Below the pieces are notes generated by a model. That model was given only the letters and a program-made list of their open reading frames with translations, did not search any database and had not been told where the DNA came from. From the NCBI GenBank assembly GCA_949752735.1, contig OX457043.1, positions 43,446,373-43,510,372 on the forward strand: DNA of 64,000 nt, in the 5' to 3' direction. The position numbers and the translations under genes are program-made. Position 1 is the stretch's first letter; every line of letters starts with the position of its first letter. Positions 21,986 to 32,355 of the stretch are shown one piece after another. This DNA is from Lumbricus terrestris (taxonomy: Eukaryota > Annelida > Clitellata > Crassiclitellata > Lumbricidae).

Positions 21986-24900
21986 AATTACCCACATCTT
22001 TCATAGTTACCTCTCAATGTGGCATCAACAAATGACAACAAAAATATTGCACCAAGAAACCAAACTGTGAGGGACTAGATGTAAGAATGCTAGCTATACC
22101 AAAAGACGAGAACACGATCTATCTATCTGTCAATCTGCCTGGCTGTCAATTTGTCTGTCTAACTGTCTAAGATATCTATTTATCCATGTATCTGTGTATC
22201 TATGAATCCATCCATCCATTCATCCATCCATTCCATCCATTCCATCCATTTCATCCATCTATCTGTCCATCTATCCATCTATCCATCTATCCATCCATTC
22301 ATCCATTCATCCATCCATTCATTATCTATCTATCCATCCATCTATCCGTCCGTCCGTCCATTCGTCCGTTCGTCCTTCTGTCTGTCTATGTAGTGTGTAT
22401 CCGCCCACCCACCCATTCATCTATGCATCTATCTGTCTGTCTGTCTGTCTGTCTATCTATCCGTCTGTCTGCCTATCTGTAGGCTATGTCTATCCACCAA
22501 CCCATCCATCTATCTATCGAAAGAGACAGAGACAGACAGAGAGCGAGAAACGTTGTGCCCCGAAGAACCGAATGAGAGATAGGACCTTGATTGACATACT
22601 GGAAAAAGGAAATTGCTGCGAGGACCACGTTTCTCTCTTACACAGATGATTTCTGGAGCACAGCATAAGAACCATTCATTGACCTCAAGATATAAATTAG
22701 CAGCAATGACGAGAAGAAAATTCTCGCGCTACACCGATTGGTCATACGAGTTAGCATGCATCAACTATATCCACCGTATATATGACCACGCTGTTTCCTA
22801 GTCTTGACCTCCTTGGATTCTGTCCAGACAACTTGGCCACATACCAAACATTCTGCAGTTATAATTATGCCGCGGACTTGGCTTCAAATAGCGCCGTTGC
22901 TTATCTGGTCTTCTTGGCAAAGAAACGGTTGTATAGCGCTGAACAATTTTGGAGTTTTGCGTTACATTACAGTATTACAGGGTCTGCACGACAACCGATT
23001 AATATTAATTATCAAACTGAAAATCGTGCGTTCTCTTTTTCTCTGCCTTTCAACCGTTGTGTTCATCCCGTTTGATCAATTTTTTCCGCTTTTCTCTCTG
23101 TCTCTGTCTCTGTCTCTGCATTTCTGTCTGTCTCTGTCTGTCTGTCTGTCTCAGTGGCGTAGCCAGGAATTTTTGATGGGATTTTATGTCCTGTCTGTAT
23201 GCCCTGCCCATAGGCGTACGGGAGCTTTCAGCAGTGGGGAGGGGGCAAAGATTGAACTTCTGCCCGAAAAAATCCTGAAATCTCGTGGAAAATACAACTT
23301 TTTCCCACAAAAAAGTTGACGACCTTTTTTAAAGTCATTTTCCGGTTAGCTTGCCCGAAAAACAGACGTGCCCGAAATTTCCCGAAAAGTTGATGACCTT
23401 TTTTAGTCATTTCCCGGGTCTGCTTGCCCGAAAAACAGTTTTAGTTTTGCCCGAAATTTGGGGGGCATTTGCCCCTGTGACCCCCGCCTCGTACGCCTAT
23501 GCCCTGCCTGACTCCAACCCAACAGTATTACAATTTACAGTAAATAAAAGGAAATAAAGTAACAAAGGGAATAAAGTAAGAAAAACAGTTGTTATTATAT
23601 ACAATAGTTTTGCTTTTTCTTAGCCTATTTAAGCGGATAAATAACCTCTAAAAACACTTTCCTAAGCCAATGGCTGGGTTGAACCCCGAAACCCCCCATT
23701 ATCTACGCCACTGGTTTGTCTATCTCTTTCTCTTTCCATGCACCTATACTGCAATCTTCCAAGCGGTGTGTTACGCTAAAGACAGACGGACGGACGAAGG
23801 GGCGAACAGAGATAGAATTATGCATATAGATAAATGGATGTATAATTGATATATGCACCGATGAATGAATAGATGAATGGATAGATGAATGGACCATTTT
23901 GAGGCGTCTTAAATTTTGTAGACTATAATTATGATATTCCACCATGCAGGTTTAATAGTTATCTTCAGCACAAACGGCAAATTATATGTAATAGTATCTG
24001 CTTTCACATGCTATATTTCAAAACTGCTTCCACCATTGCTACTTCCATCGTCCACACCAAGCTTGACTACTGCAATTCCCTGTTCCTAGACCTTGAATCC
24101 ACACAACTTAACCGCCTCCAACTCATAAAAAATTCACTAGCTTCTAGCTAGAGCCTTCACCAGAATACCCAGACATCATCACATCACCCCCATCCTCAAA
24201 TCACTTCACTGGCTGAAAATCCCGGAGCGAACCCACTTCAGAGTTCTCTCCTTAACCTACAACTCTTTAAAATGCTCCCAGCCCAGATAACCTCGCGAAC
24301 TCTTCGCCACCCAGCCAACCCGTTCTCCCTCATCCTGAGTTGGATATTTTCCTCGGTTGGAGAACTTGAGATGACTTGTGACCGGCGGTCGAGAGAGTGT
24401 AAGACATTCCTTTTCAAGAACGCTTAGCCTACCCTGTCTCATCTGATCCTCCACCTTCCAATTCCAGAGCTAGACGACACCCGCCTTATTAGCTGTTCCG
24501 CCCCTCTGATCCTACGGTAAATCGACCCGGACCACCATGAACTATTCTTACGGACAACCCTTTTGACTCAACGCAGCCATCGTGAATAAGCTGGTGCCCG
24601 CGCTTGGCTTTCGAGCAAAGCTCGAGGGTACGTACCGTACGTATTCTATTTTTTGAAAGGTACGTACGTATTTTAACGTACCCTATTTTAGGGTACGTAA
24701 ACAATAATAAAATACGCTAGCCTCGTCATTACTCATTATAAGAATGTTCAATTTAATTTAAACAAACACTCACAACCCAGTATAGGCTACGGCGTAATAA
24801 ATTGCTGCAATGCTATATTGTAGATATAGGCTATGTTTATCCAGCATACATTGCATTTAATGCACTAATGTCAGTCAGTTGTCTCAGTTCTGCTGCAGCA

Positions 24901-26448
24901 CTTCAAAGATGTGTTCTTGTGCGTTTGTCTGATCCAATCCAGAACTGCTTGTCGAAAAAATTGCATTCAATCAAATAATAATTGTTCGCATTTTTCAAAA
25001 CTTTCCCACGTGCGTCCATTCCTTCTCGCGTTCTCTGGGCATCGCTGACTCGCTGACTGATGCGTAGGCTATAAGCTTATATATAGATATATCATATACT
25101 GCAACTGTCGAGTTACACCAATTTGCAAACACGCCACGTGTACTTAGCTCTCATCAGAAATACAGTACAGTTTGCATTAAATTAATATTATTATAACCAA
25201 AGAATTTATCGAATTAAATTTACTGCTATACGCTACCGGAAGTACCGGTTTCAATGACGCATAGGCCTACAGTTGACGTCAGACTATACGTTGGCTATGG
25301 GTCGCTGAGTAAACCATGAATAAAATTTTCGTGTATGGTACGTATCATACGCGTATTCTATTTTTTGAAAGGTACGTACGTATTTTAACGTATTCTATTT
25401 TAGGGTACGCGTACCCTCGAGCTTTGCTTTCGAGTAGCGTTTTAGAAATTTTGAGATTACGATTACAATTACGCTGTTATAAATTTATGTATTCTAAGGA
25501 CCAAACCCTCGTCTGCTTTCATGCATTTCACAGTATCATTCTATAATAGCTGTAGGCTATGATTACGGTTGAAGCCTTTCTGACCAAACTCTTGACTATT
25601 TTCAAATAAATGTTTCGGACCATCTGCTTGGAATAATAATCTACAGCCCACGATATCCATAGATTGACTACACTTTTCCAATTACCATCACTTTAAAAAT
25701 CAATGCGTATTAGCCTAAAAAATGATCAAAATAAACACTCTACGTTTTCTTGCTTTTCTCAGTCACGCTTTCTCTTCTTTTTATTTAACCGTTTGTTCCT
25801 CTCTGGCTCTGATCATGCTTCATAGACCATGCAGTGGGGTCAAAAATAAGATAATAATTAATTTGTCTTTCTACATTTTATCTCTTTGGTATATAGCATA
25901 CTTCGGAAATTCAGACAATCATGCAACGTGGGATCTTTGTCACTCATGAGTCTTGCTGTTGTATCGCAGCAACCCTTGTACTGTGTCTATTGTTCTCTGC
26001 TGCTTGAACACTAAACGAGTGGTTACGGCGATAACTGTGCATGGATTCATGTGTGCATGACTACATGAATGCAAGAATGGCTGCATTCATGGTGCAGCAT
26101 TGATGCATGAACGAATGGATAGATGTATGAATGAAAATGCGAATCGATGAATGAACGAATAGATAGATAGAGATACTGTAGATAGAGATACAGAAGAATT
26201 GAGACTCACTTGTGAACCGTTTTATACGTCCTAAGACCTCCATTCTGTCGCTCCAATTTCTCCGCCTTTTCCGCCTCATCGTCTTCGAGTCTTTTCCCAA
26301 ATCCGTGTCCCACCCGGTCCCCCGCCCCAGACCGGAATCCCCGCACGGCCACCTGAACCTTCTGAACTCGCTGCATCCGTTCCGCTTCGCTGAACACTCC
26401 GAGAACCGCGGACAGGAGGAAGATGCAGAACCCTACTGTCGTCTTCAT
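20681..26448 (-). CDS. Allatotropin-like neuropeptide precursor (two coding exons)
   Basis: Exons 26210-26448 and 20681-20885 join across a phase-2 GT-AG intron (donor CAA|GTGAGT, acceptor TATAATCTGCAG) to give 147 residues. Residues 1-23 form a signal peptide (MKTTVGFCIFLLSAVLGVFS, then EAE). Residues 37-50, GFRSGAGDRVGHGF, follow a monobasic Arg. They are followed by Gly-Lys-Arg, an amidation and dibasic cleavage site. The pattern GFR.GA.DR..HGF-GKR is that of annelid and other lophotrochozoan allatotropins, which act through orexin-receptor relatives on muscle, gut and feeding. After it come an acidic/basic spacer and a C-terminal region beginning LIEIVYSIDAYQLSLFLASS of unknown role. The peptide identity is from remembered family patterns; the phase match between the two exons is independent support. 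Confidence 0.82.
20924..21891. mobile_element. Non-autonomous hAT-type element (GGGCTGTTG / GCGTTAACGCG ends)
   Basis: The left end TGGGGCTGTTGTTCGATTAA and the right end CAACAGCCCTA are inverted. Both are followed inside by AATCGCG/GTTAACGCG-rich sequence seen in several hAT families. The flanks are ATGTTTTC and ATGTTTTA (7 of 8). It sits about 38 nt upstream of the acceptor of the terminal allatotropin-like exon. Confidence 0.78.
21909..21983. repeat. (CA)n with a central (CG)n run
   Basis: Alternating purine-pyrimidine CACACACGCACTCGCGAGCG, then CGCG and CA runs, 75 bp in all. Confidence 0.95.
22185..22510. repeat. (ATCC/ATCT/GTCC)n imperfect tetranucleotide array
   Basis: A long run of tetranucleotide variants. 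The frames SIHPSIHP and LSVCLSVC come from it. Confidence 0.95.
22520..23150. other. Intronic sequence, no exon supported
   Basis: This is part of the intron of the allatotropin-like gene. A 97-residue plus-strand frame at 22782-23075 has no recognisable domain. A (TCTG)n stretch lies at 23090-23150. Confidence 0.3.
23152..23713. mobile_element. hAT-type MITE of the CAGTGGCGTAGCC family, with nested insert
   Basis: The left end is CAGTGGCGTAGCCAGGAATT. The right end ATCTACGCCACTG is partly degraded. Flanks GTCTGTCT and GTTTGTCT agree at 7 of 8 positions. Another element (23209-23500) lies inside it. The core CAACCCAACAGTATTACA... is shared with copies at 33220, 37957, 53990 and 63397. Confidence 0.82.
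23209..23500. mobile_element. Nested TIR element (CATAGGCGTACG ends)
   Basis: Inverted CATAGGCGTACG / CGTACGCCTAT ends are flanked by GCCCTGCC on both sides. Inside, TTGCCCGAAAAACAG and GACCTTTTTTAGTCAT are repeated. It is the same family as 29167-30808. Confidence 0.8.
24000..24570 (+). mobile_element. CR1/L2-like LINE fragment
   Basis: The plus-strand frames read ASTIATSIVHTKLDYCNSLF, then SLHWLKIPERTHFRVLSLTY, broken by stops and indels. This is the thumb/C-terminal part of the reverse-transcriptase ORF. It belongs to a different subfamily from the copy at 13983. Confidence 0.75.
24616..25426. mobile_element. Non-autonomous hAT-type element, TSD CTTTCGAG
   Basis: The inverted ends are CAAAGCTCGAGGGTACG and CGTACCCTCGAGCTTTG. 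The duplication CTTTCGAG lies at 24608-24615 and 25427-25434. Each end also contains, in the same orientation, GTATTCTATTTTTTGAAAGG followed by TACGTACG. Confidence 0.9.
25435..26205. other. Intronic sequence, no exon supported
   Basis: AT-rich intron of the allatotropin-like gene, with tetranucleotide-like GAATGAAC/GATAGATA variants at 26105-26185. No other signal was found. Confidence 0.35.
26210..26448 (-). CDS. Allatotropin-like precursor, exon with signal and mature peptide
   Basis: It starts ATGAAGACGACAGTAGGG. An in-line acceptor (CTTCTTACCTTTGAG) lies one base before the ATG, so a 5' UTR exon further right is likely. The exon is GC-richer than its surroundings. It ends in CACAA|GTGAGT; without splicing it stops two bases later. 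Confidence 0.85.
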
Positions 26449-26513
26449 CCTCAAAGGTAAGAAGGACCAACTCTTCTCAACGGAGATTTAGTATACGACT
26501 GACTTAGACAGGC

Positions 26514-26740
26514 CTTCAAGCTGCTATGCCAACGGTTGTCTTGGATACCAGTATAATATGTCCAACGGAACTCGTCTTCAATTTGCTATGCCAACAGTTG
26601 TCTTGGATACCAATAGATAAAATGTCCAACGGAACTCGTCTTCACGTTGCTATGCCAGCAGTTGTCTTGGATACCAACTCGCGTTCACGTTCCTATGCCA
26701 ACAGTTGTCTTGGATACTACTTTTATAGATATATGTCTAA
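26514..26740. repeat. About 62-bp minisatellite, four units
   Basis: CTATGCCAACAGTTGTCTTG recurs at 26524, 26586, 26650 and 26693, with GTCCAACGGAACTCGTCTTC between the first units. The last unit is shortened. It lies just 5' of the peptide-coding exon on the gene's strand. Confidence 0.9.
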
Positions 26741-26994
26741 TACTCAGCGTTCAATGAGACGATGCAATTACTGTCCGTTCAAACGGCCGACAACTTAAAA
26801 AGAGAAAAAGCGACAACAAACTGCGACGCTACAGCATATAATATCCGGAGTCATGAGGTGCTGCCTCGTGCTTCACGTATTATACGGAATGAAACGAATC
26901 TAAGACACTTCGCGGAAACCTATTCCAAGTTATGACAAACAATGCTCCTCCCATACATATATAGGCCGACACGCAATCCGAGCTGCAGCGGGCT

Positions 26995-27036
<42 letters not shown>

Positions 27037-27540
27037 TATACATATGTATATATGTATATATAGGCTTAGTACGACGTCATATGGCGACTTCTGTTTTATA
27101 TATCAACACACAAAATGCATACATATACACGACTATAGAAATTATCTATACGTATATATGATGTATATATGCCTATGTACAAATCTACTGTATATATTTA
27201 TGATATATGATGCATGGTGGCTGAAGAGCTGACGTTGCATGTAGTGGATAAGTTGCTAATCCAGAAGCCGTGGCAGCGTACGTATAAATCCGACTTAAGA
27301 TGTATGGCTGAAGATAGATGCTGCTGCTGGGAATCGATCCGGAAAGACATCCTTAGAATCGGGAGTTCATCCGATCCGGTTATGTGATTAGATAAACTCA
27401 GTTAGAATCGGTAATAGGCCTATAATATAATAAATTGTAGTTATATTGGGTAAATAATCCAGATTATGCGAATCGGGCAAATATGGACGAAAAGGAAGCC
27501 GTCACATAATTATGGCCTCTCTTTCTTTAATTCGATTAGT
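26740..27540. other. Intergenic, (TA)n run only
   Basis: A (TA)n run lies at 26998-27033. No exon or element end was recognised. A 5' UTR exon of the allatotropin-like gene could lie here unseen. Confidence 0.3.
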
Positions 27541-27542
27541 GA

Positions 27543-27745
27543 TCTCTCTCTCTCTCTCTCTCTCTTTCATTGTTTGTCTGTTTCTGTCTCTGTCCTGGTC
27601 TCTGTACTTGTCTCCGTCTCTGTCCCTGTTATTGCCTCTGTATCTATATAAGCCCTATATCTGTCTCGGTCTGTCTCTGTTTCTGTCTCTGTCTGTCTGG
27701 CTGTCTCTGTCTGTCTGTCTATCTGTCTCTTTCTATTTCTGTATA
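27543..27745. repeat. (CT)n and (CTGT)n microsatellites
   Basis: CTCTCTCT..., then TCTGTCTCTGTC variants over 200 bp. Confidence 0.95.
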
Positions 27746-27759
27746 TGTATTGTGGTATA

Positions 27760-28190
27760 GTTTATTCATTCATTCAGAGCATTTATATAGCGCCCCTTCA
27801 AGAAACTACTCAGAGGTGCTCCCATCCCAACCACGAACAAAGAAAAAAGACTTGAGAGACTTGTAGAACCCAGCCGGATGGACCACAAGTAGAGAGCGAA
27901 GCGTAACCGGGAGGTCGTTCCAGACAGCAGGCCCCACGACTGAGAAAGCACGGCGCTGCTTAATAGCCAAGCGAGCCCGCGGGACCAGAAGCTCACCCTT
28001 AGCCGAAGAGCGAAGTACACGCCGCGCTGCAACGTCAGAAACTGGACAACAAAGATCACGAAAGTATGATGGAGCACAGCCAAGGACACAGCGAGAGACA
28101 ACAGCAGCAATGCGGTATGAGATCCGCTGGGACACAGGCAACCAGTGCAGCACATCGCGCATAAGTCCAACGACTCTTCGCAATAGTTAG
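27760..28190 (-). mobile_element. CR1/L2-like LINE 3' end with an open C-terminal frame
   Basis: On the minus strand 125 codons are open: MRDVLHWLPVSQRISYRIAA, RRVLRSSAKGELLVPRARLA, then RRAFSVVGPAVWNDLPVTLR. The 3' hairpin GAGCACCTCTGAGTAG / GAAGGGGCGCTATATAAATG and a (GAAT)n tail follow. This is a younger copy than most here. Confidence 0.88.
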
Positions 28191-28800
28191 CGTATACTAA
28201 TCAGAAATCAGTAATGTGATAATCATTTGAAGATGATGATTAATTAACTTTAATAGCGTCATCCTCCTCCTTTATCTTGTCTTGGGTCTGGCGCCACCCG
28301 ATTGCGATGATGACTGAGCTAGAATGACGTTTTCGTCAAAATGACGAGGATGGGAAGAGTGAGTCAATGGCTTGATAAACGACACGTCAACTAAGTAAAA
28401 TGGAAAGTTGTAATCTGCTATAATTCCATCAGATCTTTTGTCAATTATGGTTAATTCCACTTAACTTAAGGACAAATTTATTGACTTGAAATAATAATGA
28501 CCGGTCGGCATCTATAAGACCAGAATTTATTAGCCAAGGTGCAAATCAATTAAAAAGGAAAAGTTGCAATCTGCCAATTATAGCCTAACTATTCACTGTA
28601 TTCAGTCGGATCTTTTGTCACTTATAATAGATCTATGGTTAATTCCACTTAACATTATTGACTGGAGTAGAATCAGTGAGGTCATTCAAAATCTGTTACT
28701 ATATACTGAGCACAGACCATTTATCATTGTCGGACCAAAGATTTGAATCCAGGTTACAGAGGTCAAGACGCGTTGCATATTGTTCATTTAGCTTATAGGC
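28190..28800. other. Intergenic, no gene supported
   Basis: Two related AT-rich passages (28380-28460 and 28560-28650) share GGAAAGTTG(C/T)AATCTGC, TCAGATCTTTTGTCA-like and GGTTAATTCCACTTAAC segments. This looks like a diverged local duplication. Nothing coding was seen. Confidence 0.4.
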
Positions 28801-28806
28801 TTATAT

Positions 28807-29150
28807 CAGTGGTTCCCAACCTTTTTTGACTGTGGGACAATTTTTCTAAGTTGGAGGACATGAGGGCCACTTTTTCTCAATTGAAGGACATTAGAGGGCC
28901 ACAAGTTAAAATTTAATTAATTAAAGGCGTAGCCTATACAATTGTTATAACTGAATCAAAATAGAATGTTTGATGCGATTTATTAACGTCCAAATAAAAT
29001 AATTTGTAATAGAAAAGAATTATATATTCTATCATGTCCAAATTGTCAATTTTTACATATATTCTTTTTAATTCACTGAGATGCTGAGGGCCATTCTTGT
29101 AGGTCAGGCGGGCCACTTTTAGCCCGCGGGCCACGGGTTGGGAACCGCTG
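28807..29150. mobile_element. hAT-type MITE (CAGTGGTTCCCAACC ends)
   Basis: The ends CAGTGGTTCCCAACCTTTTT and GGGTTGGGAACCGCTG are inverted. They match the well-known Charlie-like hAT terminal pattern. Flanks GCTTATAT and GCCTATAA agree at 6 of 8. GGGCCAC motifs repeat inside. Confidence 0.8.
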
Positions 29151-29418
29151 GCCTATAAGATATACCCATAGGCGTAGCCTAGGGGACATTTCAGCAGTGG
29201 GGGGGCAAAATTTGTACTTTTGCCCGAAAACATAAACCCTAAATAATTGACGTCGTGCACACATAGACACCTCTGTTCTTACACCCACACCCGGGCACAA
29301 GGGGCAGAGGGTCAAATATTTTGGGGCCCGGTCATTATTATAACCTATACAATTTTATATAGGGGCCAGGCTGGGTAATTTTAGGCATATAATGCAAATT
29401 TATTATGTAGCCTATATA

Positions 29419-30400
29419 CAGGGTGGGCCAGCATAAATGTCCCGACTTTGCAGGCGTATAACTTCGCCAATTTTTAACATTTATTTATACTTGATGCATC
29501 AAATTAAAGGTATTTCACTCTAGTATTAACTCTAAAAAAGTCGAACTGATACTAGTTTAGGTTTTAATTATATACTTGGATCAGCGCTAGCTACCGTTTT
29601 TTGTCATTACTGACGCATTATGACGCCGTTTCCCGGGAAAATTCTATCGTTTTTTGCCAAAACGCGCGTAGACACGATCATTTTGAGTGTTTTAGGGTCC
29701 CTACCATGAATATATTCTAATCGCAAAACCGCGTCCTTTCAATTTTGCCAACAGCCGTGCACTGCCATGCGCTACTTCAGACGCTTGCGCGCTGCCAGTC
29801 GTTTCTTTGCGTAAGAGCTGGAGAGTTCGTGGGACTTCTCGTCGACAAATTACTTTAACTTTAGGTCTATAATCTTTTCCAATACGCTATTCAGTGCTTC
29901 TAAGACGGCCTGTTTTGCGCTGAATTTGCATGCAGGGCCTGCCCTGGTCATTGTCTTGACTGCAAATGTACGCGGACACACGAGCAATGTTAGCGGATGT
30001 GAGCGCCGTGCGCTCCGATTCCCATGGTTTGCAAGTAGAAAGTCCTGTTTTATTAATTTTCCGTAGCAGATAATACAAGGTATTGTTTATTCCATCCTCT
30101 GTTAGAATATTCGTTAATCATTTCAAACGAATTAAATCCCTTACCAGTTCGTAAAATTAAGATCGAAACGCGATCATCGTCTGTCAACGGCGCCAGGTTG
30201 CGTCACAAATGACAGCAAAATATGGTAGCTAGCGCTGTTCCGGGCATATAATTAAAACCGAGACTAGTATCAGTTCGACCTTTTTAGAGATAATACTAGA
30301 GTGAAATACCTTTAATTTGATGCATAAAGTATAAATAAATGTTAAAAATTGGCGAAGTTATACGCGTGCAAAGTCGGGACATTTATGTTGGCCCACCCTG
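29419..30400. mobile_element. Mariner-like element with about 215-bp inverted ends
   Basis: The left end CAGGGTGGGCCAGCATAAAT and the right end's reverse complement CAGGGTGGGCCAACATAAAT stay alignable for about 215 bp with few differences (for example ATTAAAGGTATTTCACTCTA in both). TA flanks are present. The central roughly 550 bp has no transposase frame. CAGGGTG ends and TA duplication suggest the IS630/Tc1/mariner group. Confidence 0.85.
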
Positions 30401-30461
30401 TATAATATTCCTGAAACTTAACCAGTTCAAACTTCCCACTAGTTATTGATTAAATTCAAAA

Positions 30462-30580
30462 TTGTATATTGTTTTGCATTGTATTGTACAAAGCGCCTCT
30501 AGTAGGGTGAACAGTTCAGAGGCGCTCCTAGTACGCAAGACCTTGCGCGAAGAGGCAGCTTTTAAGAGGATGTAAAGAAG
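30462..30580 (-). mobile_element. LINE 3'-tail fragment
   Basis: TTGTATTGTACAAAGCGCCT, then CTAGTAGGGTGAACAG, as at 7136 and 14020. It lies inside the hAT element 29167-30808. Confidence 0.75.
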
Positions 30581-31084
30581 AAGAGACACTGCCGAATTTC
30601 TGCTATCCATGGTTGTTGTGAGCTGATAATTTAACTCGATTCGGGCAATTTGGAACTGGGAGATAAATTGATAATGTGGTGCACCAATGAACGTTGAACT
30701 TCAAGAATTTTTAAAATATTTTTCGGGTCTTCTTGCCCGAAAAAACAGACTTGCCCGAAATTTGGGGGGACATTTGCCCCCCCTGGACCTCCGTCTCCTA
30801 CGCCTATGGATATACCTCTCTGCGGCTTTGCACGGATTAGGAAACAGTGTTGTTCAATGATGACACTGATACCCGTACTAACTATAACTCAACTATAGAT
30901 ACGCCGCCGTAATATGGTGGTGCTAGTTCAAAGCCTGGAGAAAGGGAATCATTACTACTCGTGCCATCTTCATTAGGCCTATATCACAGCGTTACAATAA
31001 AATAAAACTCCTAATCATTCGACCGACTGTGGTTATTAATAGTAAACCTTTATTATAAATTGTATAATGTATTATAATGCAATG

Positions 31085-31250
31085 GTATGCATATCCAGCT
31101 CAAGTCGCCGCGTAGAGACCTTGGGCAAGTCCTTCACTCGTAATTGCTCAGCGCTTCGGCGTGAAACTCTGTTGCAGTGTCCACTCTGCAGTCGGGAGCG
31201 CCTCTGAGTAGAGAGTTTGAAGGGGCGCTATAACAAGTGCGCATGCAATC
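31085..31250 (+). mobile_element. SINE copy, 5'-truncated
   Basis: It begins within the body (CAAGTCGCCGCGTAGAGACC, then TTGGGCAAGTCCTTCACTCG). The tail GGGAGCGCCTCTGAGTAG...GAAGGGGCGCTATAACAAGT is complete. The tRNA head is missing, as expected from incomplete reverse transcription. Confidence 0.85.
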
Positions 31251-31267
31251 AAAATATAATAACATGA

Positions 31268-31774
31268 TTGTGTGTAATGTGCGTTTTTGATCGTACAGCG
31301 TCGACCTTGCATGCTCATAATTATAGCAATAATATTATATTGATCACCATGCACCGTATAGCACAGTTGAGTGTTTGCGATATCCATGTATTGTCTAAGG
31401 TCCTCGTGTTCGGACCGTGTTGGCCGAAGATTCAAGTCTCTGAAATTCAGTGCGCAAGCTGCAATCTGAATGTCCTTTTATCTCAGATTTCGAATGCTCT
31501 TCTTTACAAATCTATTTCTGGCAGGTTCATTACGTCAAAGTGGACTTCAGATCGTATCATGCATGATAAGATCGATATCAGCGACAAGTGTTCTGCGAGG
31601 CTACTCGAGTACACCCTGAGTAGCTCAAATTGTGTGAACCACGTTCCCCACGCACTCGAAGAACTCTCGAAGCGCACGCATTGCGCACTCATGGTGACGA
31701 CTCAGATTTACACTCCCTTTGTCCGGCCATCTGAGACTCCTCGTGAAAATTTGTCAATGTTTTGCTGTAATTAA
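31268..31774 (+). other. Unassigned open frame, 168 codons
   Basis: The longest non-repetitive, unexplained frame in the window. The first ATG in a fair context is at 31349, giving 142 residues ending NLSMFCCN. No domain, signal peptide or membrane segment is visible. The opposite strand has a 62-codon frame (31504-31692) starting in a good ATG context (CACCATGAGTGCG). At most one can be real. I cannot choose and assign no function. Confidence 0.2.
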
Positions 31775-31877
31775 TGCTCCAGTATGAATATATAGCTTCT
31801 TCGGAAGCACGATAAAGCTCTTTATATAGAATAACTGCTTGTTTATTTATAGTTATTTCAACTCACCATTACAGTGT

Positions 31878-32046
31878 CAGTGGCGTACCCAGAAAGTTTT
31901 TAGGAGGGTTGTATCTTTTTAGTCTGTCGCCAAAAAATGTGATGACTTTTTAGTCATTTTGTATCTCATTACCTTTTCCTGCATGAGTCTAAGACCTCGA
32001 TTACTAGTGTAGGGCACGCTATGTGTAAATCTCAAATGGGGGGCAT
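31878..32046. mobile_element. Fragment of a CAGTGGCGTA-type element
   Basis: CAGTGGCGTACCCAGAAAG, then TGATGACTTTTTAGTCATTT, as in the other degenerate hAT-like families here. The right end is not identified. Confidence 0.4.
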
Positions 32047-32104
32047 GCGCTCTTCAGGGGCGGATCAAGGGGCAATAGCCCCTTGATCCGCCTCTGAAGA
32101 GCGC
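32047..32104. repeat. 58-bp near-perfect hairpin
   Basis: Two 27-bp arms (32047-32073 and 32078-32104) pair with one G-T mismatch around the loop AATA. The arm contains CAGGGGCGGATCAAGGGGC, which resembles a hAT terminal repeat set head to head. Confidence 0.93.
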
Positions 32105-32355
32105 TGACTTGCTATGTCGAGAAATATGCTTTAGTTTATGATTAACATGCCATTGAACCATTGAAATACACTATGTAGACTGGTGGAATTAATGAAAATA
32201 GGTGAATTGCAGCTCACATGTAGACAGTAGTCTATATAACCGCCATAAAAGTAAAAGTGTTTATGATTTTGTTTTTCTGCAAATAGTCTTTCTGTAGCCT
32301 ATATGCAGTTTTGGTTTTATAGTAAGTTCAACTCTTCCTGCTCCATGAAGTTCCT

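Larger units (their letters stand above)
29167..30808. mobile_element. hAT-type element (CATAGGCGTAG ends), TSD GATATACC
   Basis: The ends CATAGGCGTAGCC and CTACGCCTATG carry the exact duplication GATATACC at 29159-29166 and 30809-30816. TTGCCCGAAA blocks lie near both ends, as in 23209-23500. It contains a nested mariner-like element and a LINE tail, which account for most of its length. Confidence 0.87.

Noticed and set aside
22186..22650. SIHPSIHP and VCLSVCLS frames, resembling low-complexity secreted proteins
   Set aside because: Translation of ATCC/TCTG microsatellites.
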